Assembly: GCA_022565695.1 (NCBI GenBank)
Contig: JAIUME010000012.1
Coordinates: forward strand, 1 to 64,000
Direction: 5' to 3'
DNA length: 64,000 bases
Source of the DNA: Alcanivorax sp.
GTDB taxonomy: Bacteria; Pseudomonadota; Gammaproteobacteria; Pseudomonadales; Alcanivoracaceae
Both the position numbers and the translations under genes were made by a program. The notes beneath the pieces are model-generated. The model was given only the letters and a program-made list of their open reading frames with translations. It was not told the origin of the DNA and searched no databases. Positions 37,300 to 45,008 of this stretch are shown piece by piece (within the stretch, counting starts at the first letter, position 1; the number at the start of each line of letters is the position of its first letter).

Positions 37300-37764
37300 A
37301 TGCCTGACAGCAAGACGCCCGACCACAAGCAGAACGACGATGCGCAGAAAGAGGACAAGCTGAAGTCCATTCGACTCAGCGGTGGTTCCCTGGATCTGCG
37401 CAAGTACACGAACCAGATATGGCTGGCCGGCCTGGGTGCTTTCGCCAAGGCGGAAGAAGAAGGCAGCCGGTTTTTCGACACGCTGGTGGACACCGGCCGT
37501 GATCTCGAATCCAAGACCCGTGACAAGTCCGAGTCGCGCGTGGAGGAGATCAAGGAGAAGGTCCGGCACCGCACTGGCGAGACGATGGACAAGATGGAAA
37601 AGGCGTTTGACGAGCGGCTGAACAAAGCCCTGTCGCGCCTCGGTATTCCCAACAAGCGCGAAGTAGAAGCGCTTCAAAGGCGGGTGCACGAACTGACCGC
37701 CGCACTGGATGAAATGTCCAGTTCCGAGCCCGGCAAGAAGAAGCAGGGCAAGGAAAAAGGGTAA
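37300..37764 (+). CDS. Phasin (PhaI/PhaF N-terminal type)
   Basis: 154-residue polyhydroxyalkanoate granule-associated protein. The signature YTNQIWLAGLGAFAKAEEEG lies near residues 36-55, followed by a long charged helix and a Lys-rich tail without the histone-like AKPA repeats of PhaF. It would coat PHA granules and organise them in the cytoplasm. CGGAGAT precedes the ATG. No PHA synthase is in the window. The short coiled C-terminus suggests a PhaI-like form. Confidence 0.88.
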   Translation: MPDSKTPDHKQNDDAQKEDKLKSIRLSGGSLDLRKYTNQIWLAGLGAFAKAEEEGSRFFDTLVDTGRDLESKTRDKSESRVEEIKEKVRHRTGETMDKMEKAFDERLNKALSRLGIPNKREVEALQRRVHELTAALDEMSSSEPGKKKQGKEKG

Positions 37765-37808
37765 CGATGTTGTAGCGCACACCGCTATCCCCTTAGTGGT
37801 GTATTTAC

Positions 37809-37839
37809 GGGCCTCAATCCCCTTGAGGCCCTTTTTTTT
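37809..37839 (+). terminator. Intrinsic terminator of the phasin gene
   Basis: 9-bp stem GGGCCTCAA / TTGAGGCCC, 5-base loop, T8. Confidence 0.95.
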
Positions 37840-38034
37840 GCCTGATTTATCCCCTTGCTGTTCACTGAAGCGGTGGCCCGTTTATGGTGCGAGCGCCTGC
37901 GCGGCCGTGCCCGCGAAGTGGGCCCGGCGCCGTTTGTGACGGTGATGTCATCTTGCGATCAAAAAAACGTCAAGAGGTGGAGGGGGCCCAAGTGATGGTA
38001 GTTCCACGGAATTGTCCGAGACTTTTCAACAAAG

Positions 38035-38286
38035 TTATCCACAGATTCTGTGGACAAAAAAGGGCCCCATTCGGGTGCCCGGATGGTATTTGTACACAAC
38101 AGGGTGGCGTCGAATTTTGCCTCCGAGTTTAGTGCGTCCTCCTAATGCTTTGTGTGCGAAATATAGTCTAACCAAATGAATTATATGAAAATTATACAGC
38201 GATAGATCAAAGTGTCACCAAAGGTGACACCTGTCGGTGACAGTGAAGGTAACGTTAGGGCAGAACTGTCCACGGAATTATCCACA
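38035..38286. other. DnaA-box cluster with AT-rich segment and inverted GGTGACA repeats
   Basis: TTATCCACA at 38035-38043, then five bases, then TGTGGACAA at 38049-38057 (an inverted box); TTATCCACA again at 38278-38286, next to CTGTCCACG at 38266-38274. The 15-mer TCCACGGAATTRTCC occurs at 38003 and 38269. Between them lies a strongly AT-rich run (about 38158-38208) in an otherwise GC-rich region. GTGTCACC-AAA-GGTGACAC (38212-38230) and CTGTCGGTGACAG (38231-38243) form nested palindromes with three GGTGACA copies. This layout is what DnaA-binding replication-control loci look like, but function is inferred only. Confidence 0.55.
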
Positions 38287-38430
38287 GGCTGGCGTCCCGA
38301 TGTTTTATGCACAGCAAGAGTGCGCTGCCCGGGGGTACAGAAACAACTACAAGCCACTGGAACAAAAGAGGTTCATCTCGAATTGGGGCGGCTGGGGTTC
38401 TCGGGCAGTGGGTTACCCTCCAGTGAGAGG

Positions 38431-38617
38431 CGGTGAGGCGGGGTACGCCTTTCCGGGACCGCTCAAGCCCCTTCGGGACCGGCCCGCCATCGCAGATGGC
38501 GGGCGTTCGGCTGCGCGCAAAGCGGTGCTTTGCAAGACGCTTGCCTCACCCCTGGGCGCTCGCGCTTTGGCCATCCATGGCCAAAGAGGCCCCTCCAAGG
38601 CGTACCCCGCCTCACCG
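38431..38617. repeat. 187-bp multi-hairpin palindromic element
   Basis: Perfect 21-bp outer inverted repeat (38431-38451 with 38597-38617) encloses three perfect hairpins: GCCCGCCATC/GATGGCGGGC (38482-38504), GCAAAGC/GCTTTGC (38517-38533) and CTTTGGCCAT/ATGGCCAAAG (38565-38586). The cloverleaf-like fold is possible for DNA or RNA. No coding potential. Confidence 0.8.
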
Positions 38618-38710
38618 CCGGAGCGAGATTCTGGTTTCAGTGGGTATCGAATTTTCCGTAAGAACCAAACCAGCGGTTGGCTGAGTGTTCTTGATTACTC
38701 TGAACGTGAC

Positions 38711-38826
38711 GGCCCACGGGGGCGGGGACTGCCTTTCAGGACTGTGTGAGACAAGGATGTCGAACACAAGCCCCCAGGGATGGGTTTACGGCGGGTCCTG
38801 AAAGGCAGTCCCCGCCCCCGTGGGCC
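38711..38826. mobile_element. 116-bp element with perfect 32-bp terminal inverted repeats (MITE-like)
   Basis: Arms 38711-38742 and 38795-38826 are exact reverse complements (begin GGCCCACGGGGGCGGGGACT). The 52-base centre contains no gene. Size and long perfect ends resemble a non-autonomous miniature transposable element or a genome-wide palindromic repeat. No clear target-site duplication was found; TGAC occurs on both flanks but is offset by one base. Confidence 0.6.
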
Positions 38827-38892
38827 ATGACCTCCGAACAGCAAAGAATGGCAAGCACCGGCCGCCGCCACCCGGCACACCGCGAGGAGCAA

Positions 38893-38918
38893 CAAAAAAG
38901 GGCCTCCGAAGAGGCCCT
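38893..38918 (-). terminator. Intrinsic terminator of the atu operon
   Basis: On the minus strand GGGCCTC-TTCG-GAGGCCC is followed by T6; it lies about 20 bases past the stop of the acyl-CoA ligase gene. Confidence 0.93.
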
Positions 38919-38938
38919 CTGGTACTGCTCAGGGTGGA

Positions 38939-40774
38939 TCAGAAGCGGTACTGGCCGCCATCGATGCCCTGCTGGATCTCAGCCGTGAGGCGCTGGTAGC
39001 AGCTCTCACCCGGCAGCAGCACGTACACCGGGTCGCTGTGGGCGCCCAGATCGTACTTTTCTTCCTTCAGCTTGTTCTTCTGGTGCTTGAAGGTGCCTGT
39101 CGTGTCCACCGGGTGGTTGGCGATACGCAGGAAGACCGGGATCGCATAGTGCGGCAGCTCGCGCTGCAGGTAAGCACACAGGCCCTTGTAATCGAAGGCT
39201 TCGAAGTCGTCGTTGTTCAGACGAATCTCGGCCATACCGGCACGGCCGTTGGTGTTGGGGATCTCGACACCATAGACCACGGTTTCGACGATGCCTTCGG
39301 CGCCATCCAGGATTTGCTCGACCTCGGTGGTGGAGACGTTCTCGCCTTTCCAGCGGAAAGTGTCCCCCAGACGGTCCACGAACTGGGCATGCTTGAAGCC
39401 GATATCCCGCATCATGTCGCCAGTGTCGAAGTAGGCGTCGCCCTTGGCGAAGACGTTGCGCAGGATGGACTTCTCGGTCTTGGCCTTGTCGGTGTAGCCG
39501 TCGAACGGGGTCTTGTCGGTGATCTCGCCGATCAGCAGGCCGGGCTCGCCCTTGTCAGCCTTGATCATGAAGCCGTCGCTGCCGCGTACTGGCTCTTCCT
39601 TCTCCTTGTCGTACTTGACGATGGCGTAGCTGACCGGGGAGAAGCCGACGGTGTTGTCGAAGTTGAAGATGTTGGTAAACGCCACGTTGCCTTCCGAGGA
39701 GGCATACAGCTCCACGACGCGCTCGATGTCGAAGCGGGCCTTGAAAGCTTTCCAGATGCTTGGACGCAAGCCGTTGCCGACGATGACGTGGACCTTGTTG
39801 TCCTTGTCATTGGGGCGGGCGGGTTGTTCGTGCAGGTAACGGCACAGCTCGCCGACGTAGGCGAAGGCGGTGCACTCGTACTTGCGCACGTCATCCCAGA
39901 AGCGGCTGGCAGAGAATTTGCGTGTCAGCACCAGGCCAGCACCGGCCGCGATGGCGGATGCCCAGCTGATCACCATGCCGGTGGCGTGGTAGAAGGGCAG
40001 GGTGGAGTACATGCGGTCGTCTTTCTTGAGGCGCACGGCGGCGAAACCAAAGGCGCCGTAGGCTTTTTCCCAGCGGCCGTTGTTGAAGACTACGGCTTTC
40101 GGCAGGCCGGTGGTGCCGGAGGTGTAGATGTAGAACAGCGGGTCGTTGAGGAAGATCTTGCTGGCTTGCTCCGGGTTCTCGGAGGAGCAGTCGCGGATCA
40201 CTTCGGCCAGGTTCTTGTACCCTTCCGGTACGCTGCCGGTATCTTCCAGGGTGTCCTGGTCTGCCCAGCAGTAGAAGCGGTCAGCTCCCAGCTCCAGTTG
40301 ATCGCGCACTTCGGCGATGGCATCGGTCAGCTCTGCGCCGATCACGGCAGCTTTGGGCTTGACCAGGTTGAAGCTGTGTACCAGTACCTTGCCGCGCTGG
40401 GAGGTATTGATCAGGGCGGAACAGACGCCGATCTTGGCGGCGCCGACAACGGTCGCCAGCAGCTCGGGGCGGTTCTCGACATCGACGGCAATGCTGTCGC
40501 CTTTCTTCAGGCCGATGGAAGACAGGTAGTCGGCAATACGGTTGGCCCAGGCATTGAACTGGCGGTAGGTGAGTTGTGTGTCCTGGTAGATCAGGGCAAC
40601 GCCGTTGGGGTTCATTTCGGTGGCGGTCTGGATTGCCAGCCCGAGGCCCAGGGGGCGAGTGGTATCGGACAATTTGCCGTATTTGGAGCCCTTGACGATA
40701 CCTGGCAGGTTAGCGAATACCGTCGGCAGCTTGCTCAGCAGCTTGGGCAACGTAATGACGTCGGCGTTGCTCAT
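38939..40774 (-). CDS. atuH: Acyl-CoA synthetase, FATP/very-long-chain type (AtuH-like)
   Basis: 611-residue AMP-forming ligase. AMP-binding motif YIYTSGTTGLPKAV near residue 217, LPFYHATGMV near 258, YASSEGNVAF near 364 and the C-terminal DRLGDTFRWKGENVSTTEV near 478 are typical of the FadD6/FATP group rather than classic FadD. In Pseudomonas aeruginosa a ligase of this group (AtuH) ends the atu cluster and is thought to activate citronellate/geranate-type acids. Position at the end of the atu genes supports the same role, but a broader fatty-acid substrate is possible. GGAG lies 7 bases before the ATG. A 180-base gap with a hairpin separates it from atuF. Confidence 0.82.
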   Translation of the reverse strand: MSNADVITLPKLLSKLPTVFANLPGIVKGSKYGKLSDTTRPLGLGLAIQTATEMNPNGVALIYQDTQLTYRQFNAWANRIADYLSSIGLKKGDSIAVDVENRPELLATVVGAAKIGVCSALINTSQRGKVLVHSFNLVKPKAAVIGAELTDAIAEVRDQLELGADRFYCWADQDTLEDTGSVPEGYKNLAEVIRDCSSENPEQASKIFLNDPLFYIYTSGTTGLPKAVVFNNGRWEKAYGAFGFAAVRLKKDDRMYSTLPFYHATGMVISWASAIAAGAGLVLTRKFSASRFWDDVRKYECTAFAYVGELCRYLHEQPARPNDKDNKVHVIVGNGLRPSIWKAFKARFDIERVVELYASSEGNVAFTNIFNFDNTVGFSPVSYAIVKYDKEKEEPVRGSDGFMIKADKGEPGLLIGEITDKTPFDGYTDKAKTEKSILRNVFAKGDAYFDTGDMMRDIGFKHAQFVDRLGDTFRWKGENVSTTEVEQILDGAEGIVETVVYGVEIPNTNGRAGMAEIRLNNDDFEAFDYKGLCAYLQRELPHYAIPVFLRIANHPVDTTGTFKHQKNKLKEEKYDLGAHSDPVYVLLPGESCYQRLTAEIQQGIDGGQYRF

Positions 40775-40866
40775 GAATATCTCCGTTTATTGTCTGTGCG
40801 ATTGTCTGTACGTCGGGCCAGGGGCTTTTCTCGCTCGGACGCAGTGTCTTGCATTTCGGGAAATCG

Positions 40867-40900
40867 GGCCCGCAATGCCTGCTGGGAGCAGGCGCGGGCC
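40867..40900. repeat. Two-part hairpin between atuF and atuH
   Basis: GGCCCGC/GCGGGCC outer and GCCTGCT/AGCAGGC inner pairing with a 3-base bulge. No T-tract; it may reduce or stabilise transcription into atuH. Confidence 0.5.
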
Positions 40901-40955
40901 AAGCATGTACAAGGTTCAGTACCTTACCCGGCAGGCTCGTGCAGAGCAAGCTGGC

Positions 40956-42941
40956 TCAGGCTTCCGGGGCGTCCGGGGTAATGGAAAGCAGGATCTGTTT
41001 ACCCTTTACCTGATCTCCGTTACGCACTGTCACGGACGCCACGACGCCGTCCACATCAGACTTCAGACTGTGCTCTATTTTCATGGCCTCGAGCAACACC
41101 ATGACTTGACCTTTACTCACCCTGTCGCCTTCTGTGCAGCGTACCTCGAGTACGGCGCCATCCATGGGCGCCCGGATCTGGCCTGTGCCAGCGCCGGCCG
41201 TGGTGGCGGGTGGGGCGTGGGTCTCGTCGCTGATGCTGAACACGTGTCCTGCATCATCCAGCCACAATTGCTGACCGTCCTGATACCAGGCCGGTTGGCG
41301 GAGTACGCCATCCACTTCAATGCTGTGCCCGTGGGCATCAAGGCGCACGCTGTGTTGCTGGTCGCCGACGGTGATGTCGAGCGTGCCTTTGCCTGCGGCC
41401 CCGGCAGTGAGCGATACGGTTTGTCGGGTATCGCCCTGCTGCAGGACCAGGTGCTGTGTGTGGGGGCCGCTGTTGCGCCAGTGTTGGATGTTCTGTTCGC
41501 CGGTGGGCTGACTGCTCAGTATGGCGGCGGCCATGGCCCAGTGATGGCTTTGCGGCGCCAGTGCATGCATGCCGGCATCATCGGCGAAATCGGCGCCGAT
41601 GAAGGCGGTCGTAGCATCGCCGGCGGCAAAGACCGGGTGGCGCAGGATGGCGGCCAGGAAGCGCCGGTTGTCGGTGACACCGAACAGGCGGGTGTCTTCC
41701 ACGGCGCGGATCAGGCGTCTGCGGGCGTCTTCGCGGGTATCGCCCCAGGCAATGATCTTGGCCAGCATGGGGTCATAGTGGCTGCCGACGCGATAGCCGG
41801 CGCGCAGGCCATGGTCGATCCGCACGCCTTCGCCGCAGGCGGGCTGCCAGGCCAGCACCGGGCCTGTCTGTGGCAGAAAGCCAGCGGCCGGGTCTTCGGC
41901 GTAGAGGCGCACTTCCATGGCGTGGCCGGTGAGTTGCAGTTGCTCCTGGGTCAGCGGCAGTGCTTCGCCGCGTGCGACGCGAATCTGCCAGGCGACCAGA
42001 TCCTGGCCGGTGATCAGTTCGGTGACCGGGTGCTCCACTTGCAGGCGGGTGTTCATTTCAAGAAAGAAGAAGTCACCCTGGTCATCGAGCAGGAATTCCA
42101 CGGTGCCGGCGCCGACGTACTGGCAGGCTCGGGCGGCCTGGACAGCAGCCTCGCCCATACGGGCGCGCAGGGCAGGGTCGACGGCAGGTGAGGGGGCTTC
42201 TTCCACGACTTTCTGGTGGCGTCGTTGCACCGAGCAGTCGCGCTCGCCGAGGTGGATGACGTTACCGTGGGTGTCGCCGAAGACCTGGATTTCCACGTGG
42301 CGGGGGCGCATCACGGCGCGCTCGAGAATCAGCTCGTCGCTGCCGAAGGCGTTTTTCGCCTCGGAGCGGGCGCTGCGCAGCTGCTCGGGAATCTCGCTGG
42401 CATCGGTCACCACGCGCATGCCGCGACCGCCGCCGCCGGCGGATGCCTTGATCATCAGGGGCAGGCCGATGCGTTGCGCCTCGTTCAGCAGGCGCTCGTC
42501 ACTCTGTTCTTCGCCTTCGTAGCCGGGGATGCAGGGAACGCCTGCGTCCTGCATGGCAATCTTGGACAGCCGTTTGGAGCCCATCAGATGGATGGCGTCC
42601 ACCGGCGGGCCGATGAAGACAATGCCCGCGGCCTCGCAGGCCCGGGCGAACTCGGCGTTCTCGGACATGAAGCCATAGCCGGGATGCACGGCGTTGGCAC
42701 CGGTGCGCTGCGCGGCGTCGAGTATGGCGGCCATATTGAGGTAGGACTGGCTGGCCGTGGCTTCGCCGATACAGACCGCTTCGTCGGCGAGCTGCACGTG
42801 CAGGGCGTCGCGGTCGGCATCGGAAAATACGGCCACGGTGCGATAACCCATGTCCCGGGCGGTACGGATGACCCGGCAGGCGATTTCGCCACGGTTGGCG
42901 ATGAGTATCTTGTCGAAAGAGGTCGGTGCGCTTGCGCTCAT
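40956..42941 (-). CDS. atuF: Geranyl-CoA carboxylase biotin-carrying alpha subunit
   Basis: 661 residues. Biotin carboxylase domain (ILIANRGEIACRVIRTARDM, GYGFMSENAEFA, KASAGGGGRGMR, MNTRLQVEHPVTE), a linker, and a C-terminal biotinyl domain with EAMKIEHS; the lysine is the biotinylation site. With AtuC it carboxylates cis-geranyl-CoA. The methylcrotonyl-CoA carboxylase alpha subunit is nearly identical in layout, but the cluster content (atuA, atuB, TetR; no HMG-CoA lyase) points to the geranyl form. It starts 35 bases after atuE. Confidence 0.88.
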   Translation of the reverse strand: MSASAPTSFDKILIANRGEIACRVIRTARDMGYRTVAVFSDADRDALHVQLADEAVCIGEATASQSYLNMAAILDAAQRTGANAVHPGYGFMSENAEFARACEAAGIVFIGPPVDAIHLMGSKRLSKIAMQDAGVPCIPGYEGEEQSDERLLNEAQRIGLPLMIKASAGGGGRGMRVVTDASEIPEQLRSARSEAKNAFGSDELILERAVMRPRHVEIQVFGDTHGNVIHLGERDCSVQRRHQKVVEEAPSPAVDPALRARMGEAAVQAARACQYVGAGTVEFLLDDQGDFFFLEMNTRLQVEHPVTELITGQDLVAWQIRVARGEALPLTQEQLQLTGHAMEVRLYAEDPAAGFLPQTGPVLAWQPACGEGVRIDHGLRAGYRVGSHYDPMLAKIIAWGDTREDARRRLIRAVEDTRLFGVTDNRRFLAAILRHPVFAAGDATTAFIGADFADDAGMHALAPQSHHWAMAAAILSSQPTGEQNIQHWRNSGPHTQHLVLQQGDTRQTVSLTAGAAGKGTLDITVGDQQHSVRLDAHGHSIEVDGVLRQPAWYQDGQQLWLDDAGHVFSISDETHAPPATTAGAGTGQIRAPMDGAVLEVRCTEGDRVSKGQVMVLLEAMKIEHSLKSDVDGVVASVTVRNGDQVKGKQILLSITPDAPEA

Positions 42942-42976
42942 ACCTGGGCTACCTGTTCTGGCGGTTCTGGAATCGA

Positions 42977-43798
42977 TTATTCAGCCCATGTGGGCAGGCG
43001 TTTCTGCACAAAAGCCATGGTGCCTTCGGCGCCCTCGTCGCTGGCGACAGCGCGGGCAAAGTCGTCGGCGGCCTGGTCCAGCACCTTGTCCAGTGGCTGG
43101 CTCAGGGTGTTGAGCACCAGTTTTTTGGTCTGGCGGTTGGCGTCAGGGGCGCAGCGGCGAATCTGCTGCAGGGTGTCGGCCAGGCGCGCGTCGAGTTGGT
43201 CGGCGGGCAGGCTCTCATGGACGATGCCCAGGCGGGCCGCTTCGGCGCCGTTGAAGCGGGCGCCGGTCAGGGCCAGGCGGCGGGCCTGGGTGAGCCCGAC
43301 ACGTTGCACGACAAACGGGGCGATTTGCGCCGGGATCACGCCAAGGCCGGTTTCCGGCAGACCGAACTGGGCGTCGTCGGCGGCCAGCGCCACATCGGAG
43401 ACGCAGGCGAGGCCGAAGCCGCCGCCCAGCACGGCGCCTTCAAGCACTGCCACGATCACCTGGGGTTGTTGATTGGCGCGGCTGATCATCTCGCCGAAGC
43501 GGCGATTGAGATTGCGAAACGCCTGGGCATCGCCGGACGCGGCCTGGGCGCGCGCGCCGGCCATGTCCTTGATGTCGCCGCCCGCGCAGAAATGCCCTTC
43601 GGCGCCGCGCAGTATGACTGCGCGAATGCCGGTGTCGTCCTGGATGGCATCGAACACCGCCATCAGTTCGTTGACCATGGCCAGGCTCATGGCGTTACGT
43701 GCCTTGGGCCGGTTCAGCGTCACATGCAGAAACGGCCCGTCCCGGTTCAGGATCAGTGTCTCGGTCGCGGGGAGTGTCCCGGCTGTTGAGCCTGTCAT
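42977..43798 (-). CDS. atuE: Isohexenylglutaconyl-CoA hydratase (enoyl-CoA hydratase family)
   Basis: 273-residue crotonase-fold enzyme. Oxyanion-hole segment HFCAGGDIKDM near 69, GGGFGLACVSDVALAADDAQFG near 125 and the acidic PETGLGVIP near 149 are present. It would hydrate isohexenylglutaconyl-CoA, the product of the carboxylase, before side-chain cleavage. It sits 18 bases after atuD. Confidence 0.87.
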   Translation of the reverse strand: MTGSTAGTLPATETLILNRDGPFLHVTLNRPKARNAMSLAMVNELMAVFDAIQDDTGIRAVILRGAEGHFCAGGDIKDMAGARAQAASGDAQAFRNLNRRFGEMISRANQQPQVIVAVLEGAVLGGGFGLACVSDVALAADDAQFGLPETGLGVIPAQIAPFVVQRVGLTQARRLALTGARFNGAEAARLGIVHESLPADQLDARLADTLQQIRRCAPDANRQTKKLVLNTLSQPLDKVLDQAADDFARAVASDEGAEGTMAFVQKRLPTWAE

Positions 43799-43816
43799 AA
43801 TCTACTCCTCAGCTGC

Positions 43817-44977
43817 TTATTTCTTTTTCTTGCCCGGCAGGATGTCCATGGTCTTGCAGATGATGCCGAGCATGATTTCGTCGGCGCCGCCGCCGATGGA
43901 GGCCAGGCGGCCATCACGCCAGGCGCGGGAGGCCGGGTTTTCCCACATGTAGCCGTTGCCACCCCAGTACTGAATGCAGGCGTCGGCGACTTCACGGGAC
44001 AGACGGCCGGCCTTGAGCTTGGCCATGGAGGCCAGCTGCAGGACGTCCTTGCCGTTGATGTATTCCTCGCAGGCGCGCCAGATCAGGCTGCGCAGCAATT
44101 CCACTTCGGTTTTCAGTTCGGCCAGGCGGAAATGCACGCTCTGGTTGTCCAGCAGTGGCATCCCGAAGACTTCACGGTCGCGGGCATAGTCGGCGGTCAG
44201 CTGGATCAGCTTGTCATAGCCTTTCAGGCCCGAGGCGGCGCCCCACAGACGCTCCTCCTGGAACTGGATCATCTGCATCATGAAGCCCATGCCTTCGGCG
44301 CCGATCAGATTGCGCTGGGGGACGCGCACATTGTCGAAGAACACCTGTGCGGTCTGCGAGGAGCGCATGCCGAGTTTGTTCAGTGGCTTGTCGACGGTAA
44401 TGCCACCCGCATCTTTCGGTACCACGATCAGTGACTTGTTCATGTGCGGCTTGCCGTCAGAGGTATTGGCGAGCAGACAGAAAAAGTCAGCGGTGGGGGA
44501 GTTGGTAATCCACATCTTGGTGCCGTTGATGACGTAGTCATCGCCGTCTTTTTTTGCAGTGGTCTTGATGGCGGCAACGTCGGAACCGGCATGGGGCTCG
44601 CTGACGGCAATACTGGCCACCATGTCGCCAGCGATCGCAGGCGCCAGATACTGTTTGCGCAGCTCATCGGAGCCGAAGCGGGCGAGGGCAGGTGTCGCCA
44701 TATCGGTCTGCACGCCGATGGACAAGGGCACACCGCCGCAATCGCACAGGCCCAGCTCTTCCGCCACGGCCAGATTGTAGGAGTAATCCAGGCCCAGGCC
44801 GCCGTACTCTACGGGTTTGCTGACGCCCAGTAGCCCCAGATCGCCCATTTTCTTGAAGATTTCATGGGTTGGAAACGCGCCGGCGGCTTCCCATTCCTCG
44901 ACGTGCGGGTTCAGTTCTTTTTCGACAAAGTTGCGCATGGTGCGGCGCATTTCTTCATGTTCCTGGGTCAACAACAT
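43817..44977 (-). CDS. atuD: Citronellyl-CoA dehydrogenase (acyl-CoA dehydrogenase family)
   Basis: 386-residue FAD enzyme. N-terminal helical domain, AVSEPHAGSDVAAIKT and ITNSPTADFFCLLAN in the middle domain, and YWGGNGYMWENPASRAWRDGR near the C-terminus. It would oxidise citronellyl-CoA to geranyl-CoA with an electron-transfer flavoprotein. The ATG at 44977 has AGGAGA 7 bases upstream; the open frame further upstream overlaps atuC and is not coding. The end is Lys-rich (PGKKKK). Confidence 0.88.
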   Translation of the reverse strand: MLLTQEHEEMRRTMRNFVEKELNPHVEEWEAAGAFPTHEIFKKMGDLGLLGVSKPVEYGGLGLDYSYNLAVAEELGLCDCGGVPLSIGVQTDMATPALARFGSDELRKQYLAPAIAGDMVASIAVSEPHAGSDVAAIKTTAKKDGDDYVINGTKMWITNSPTADFFCLLANTSDGKPHMNKSLIVVPKDAGGITVDKPLNKLGMRSSQTAQVFFDNVRVPQRNLIGAEGMGFMMQMIQFQEERLWGAASGLKGYDKLIQLTADYARDREVFGMPLLDNQSVHFRLAELKTEVELLRSLIWRACEEYINGKDVLQLASMAKLKAGRLSREVADACIQYWGGNGYMWENPASRAWRDGRLASIGGGADEIMLGIICKTMDILPGKKKK

Positions 44978-45008
44978 GGGGTGTCTCCTGTGATGAACGT
45001 CTACCTGT

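Larger units (their letters stand above)
37840..38892. other. Gene-free 1.05-kb region with dense structure
   Basis: No reading frame here has a credible start, codon pattern or family match. Three structured parts are listed separately: a DnaA-box-like cluster beside an AT-rich segment (38035-38286), a multi-hairpin palindrome (38431-38617) and an element with 32-bp inverted ends (38711-38826). The stretch 37840-38000 contains nothing recognisable. Confidence 0.8.

Noticed and set aside
38212..38436. Short open frames in the gene-free region
   Set aside because: They overlap palindromes and repeats, lack ribosome sites and have no coherent protein features.
37840..38900. Chromosomal origin of replication (oriC)
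   Set aside because: DnaA boxes and an AT-rich run are present, but no dnaA, dnaN, rpmH or gidA is near and genes keep the same main orientation on both sides; kept only as a DnaA-binding candidate.
39038..40981. 647-residue plus-strand open frame
   Set aside because: Antisense shadow of the acyl-CoA ligase gene, lacking any recognisable motif.
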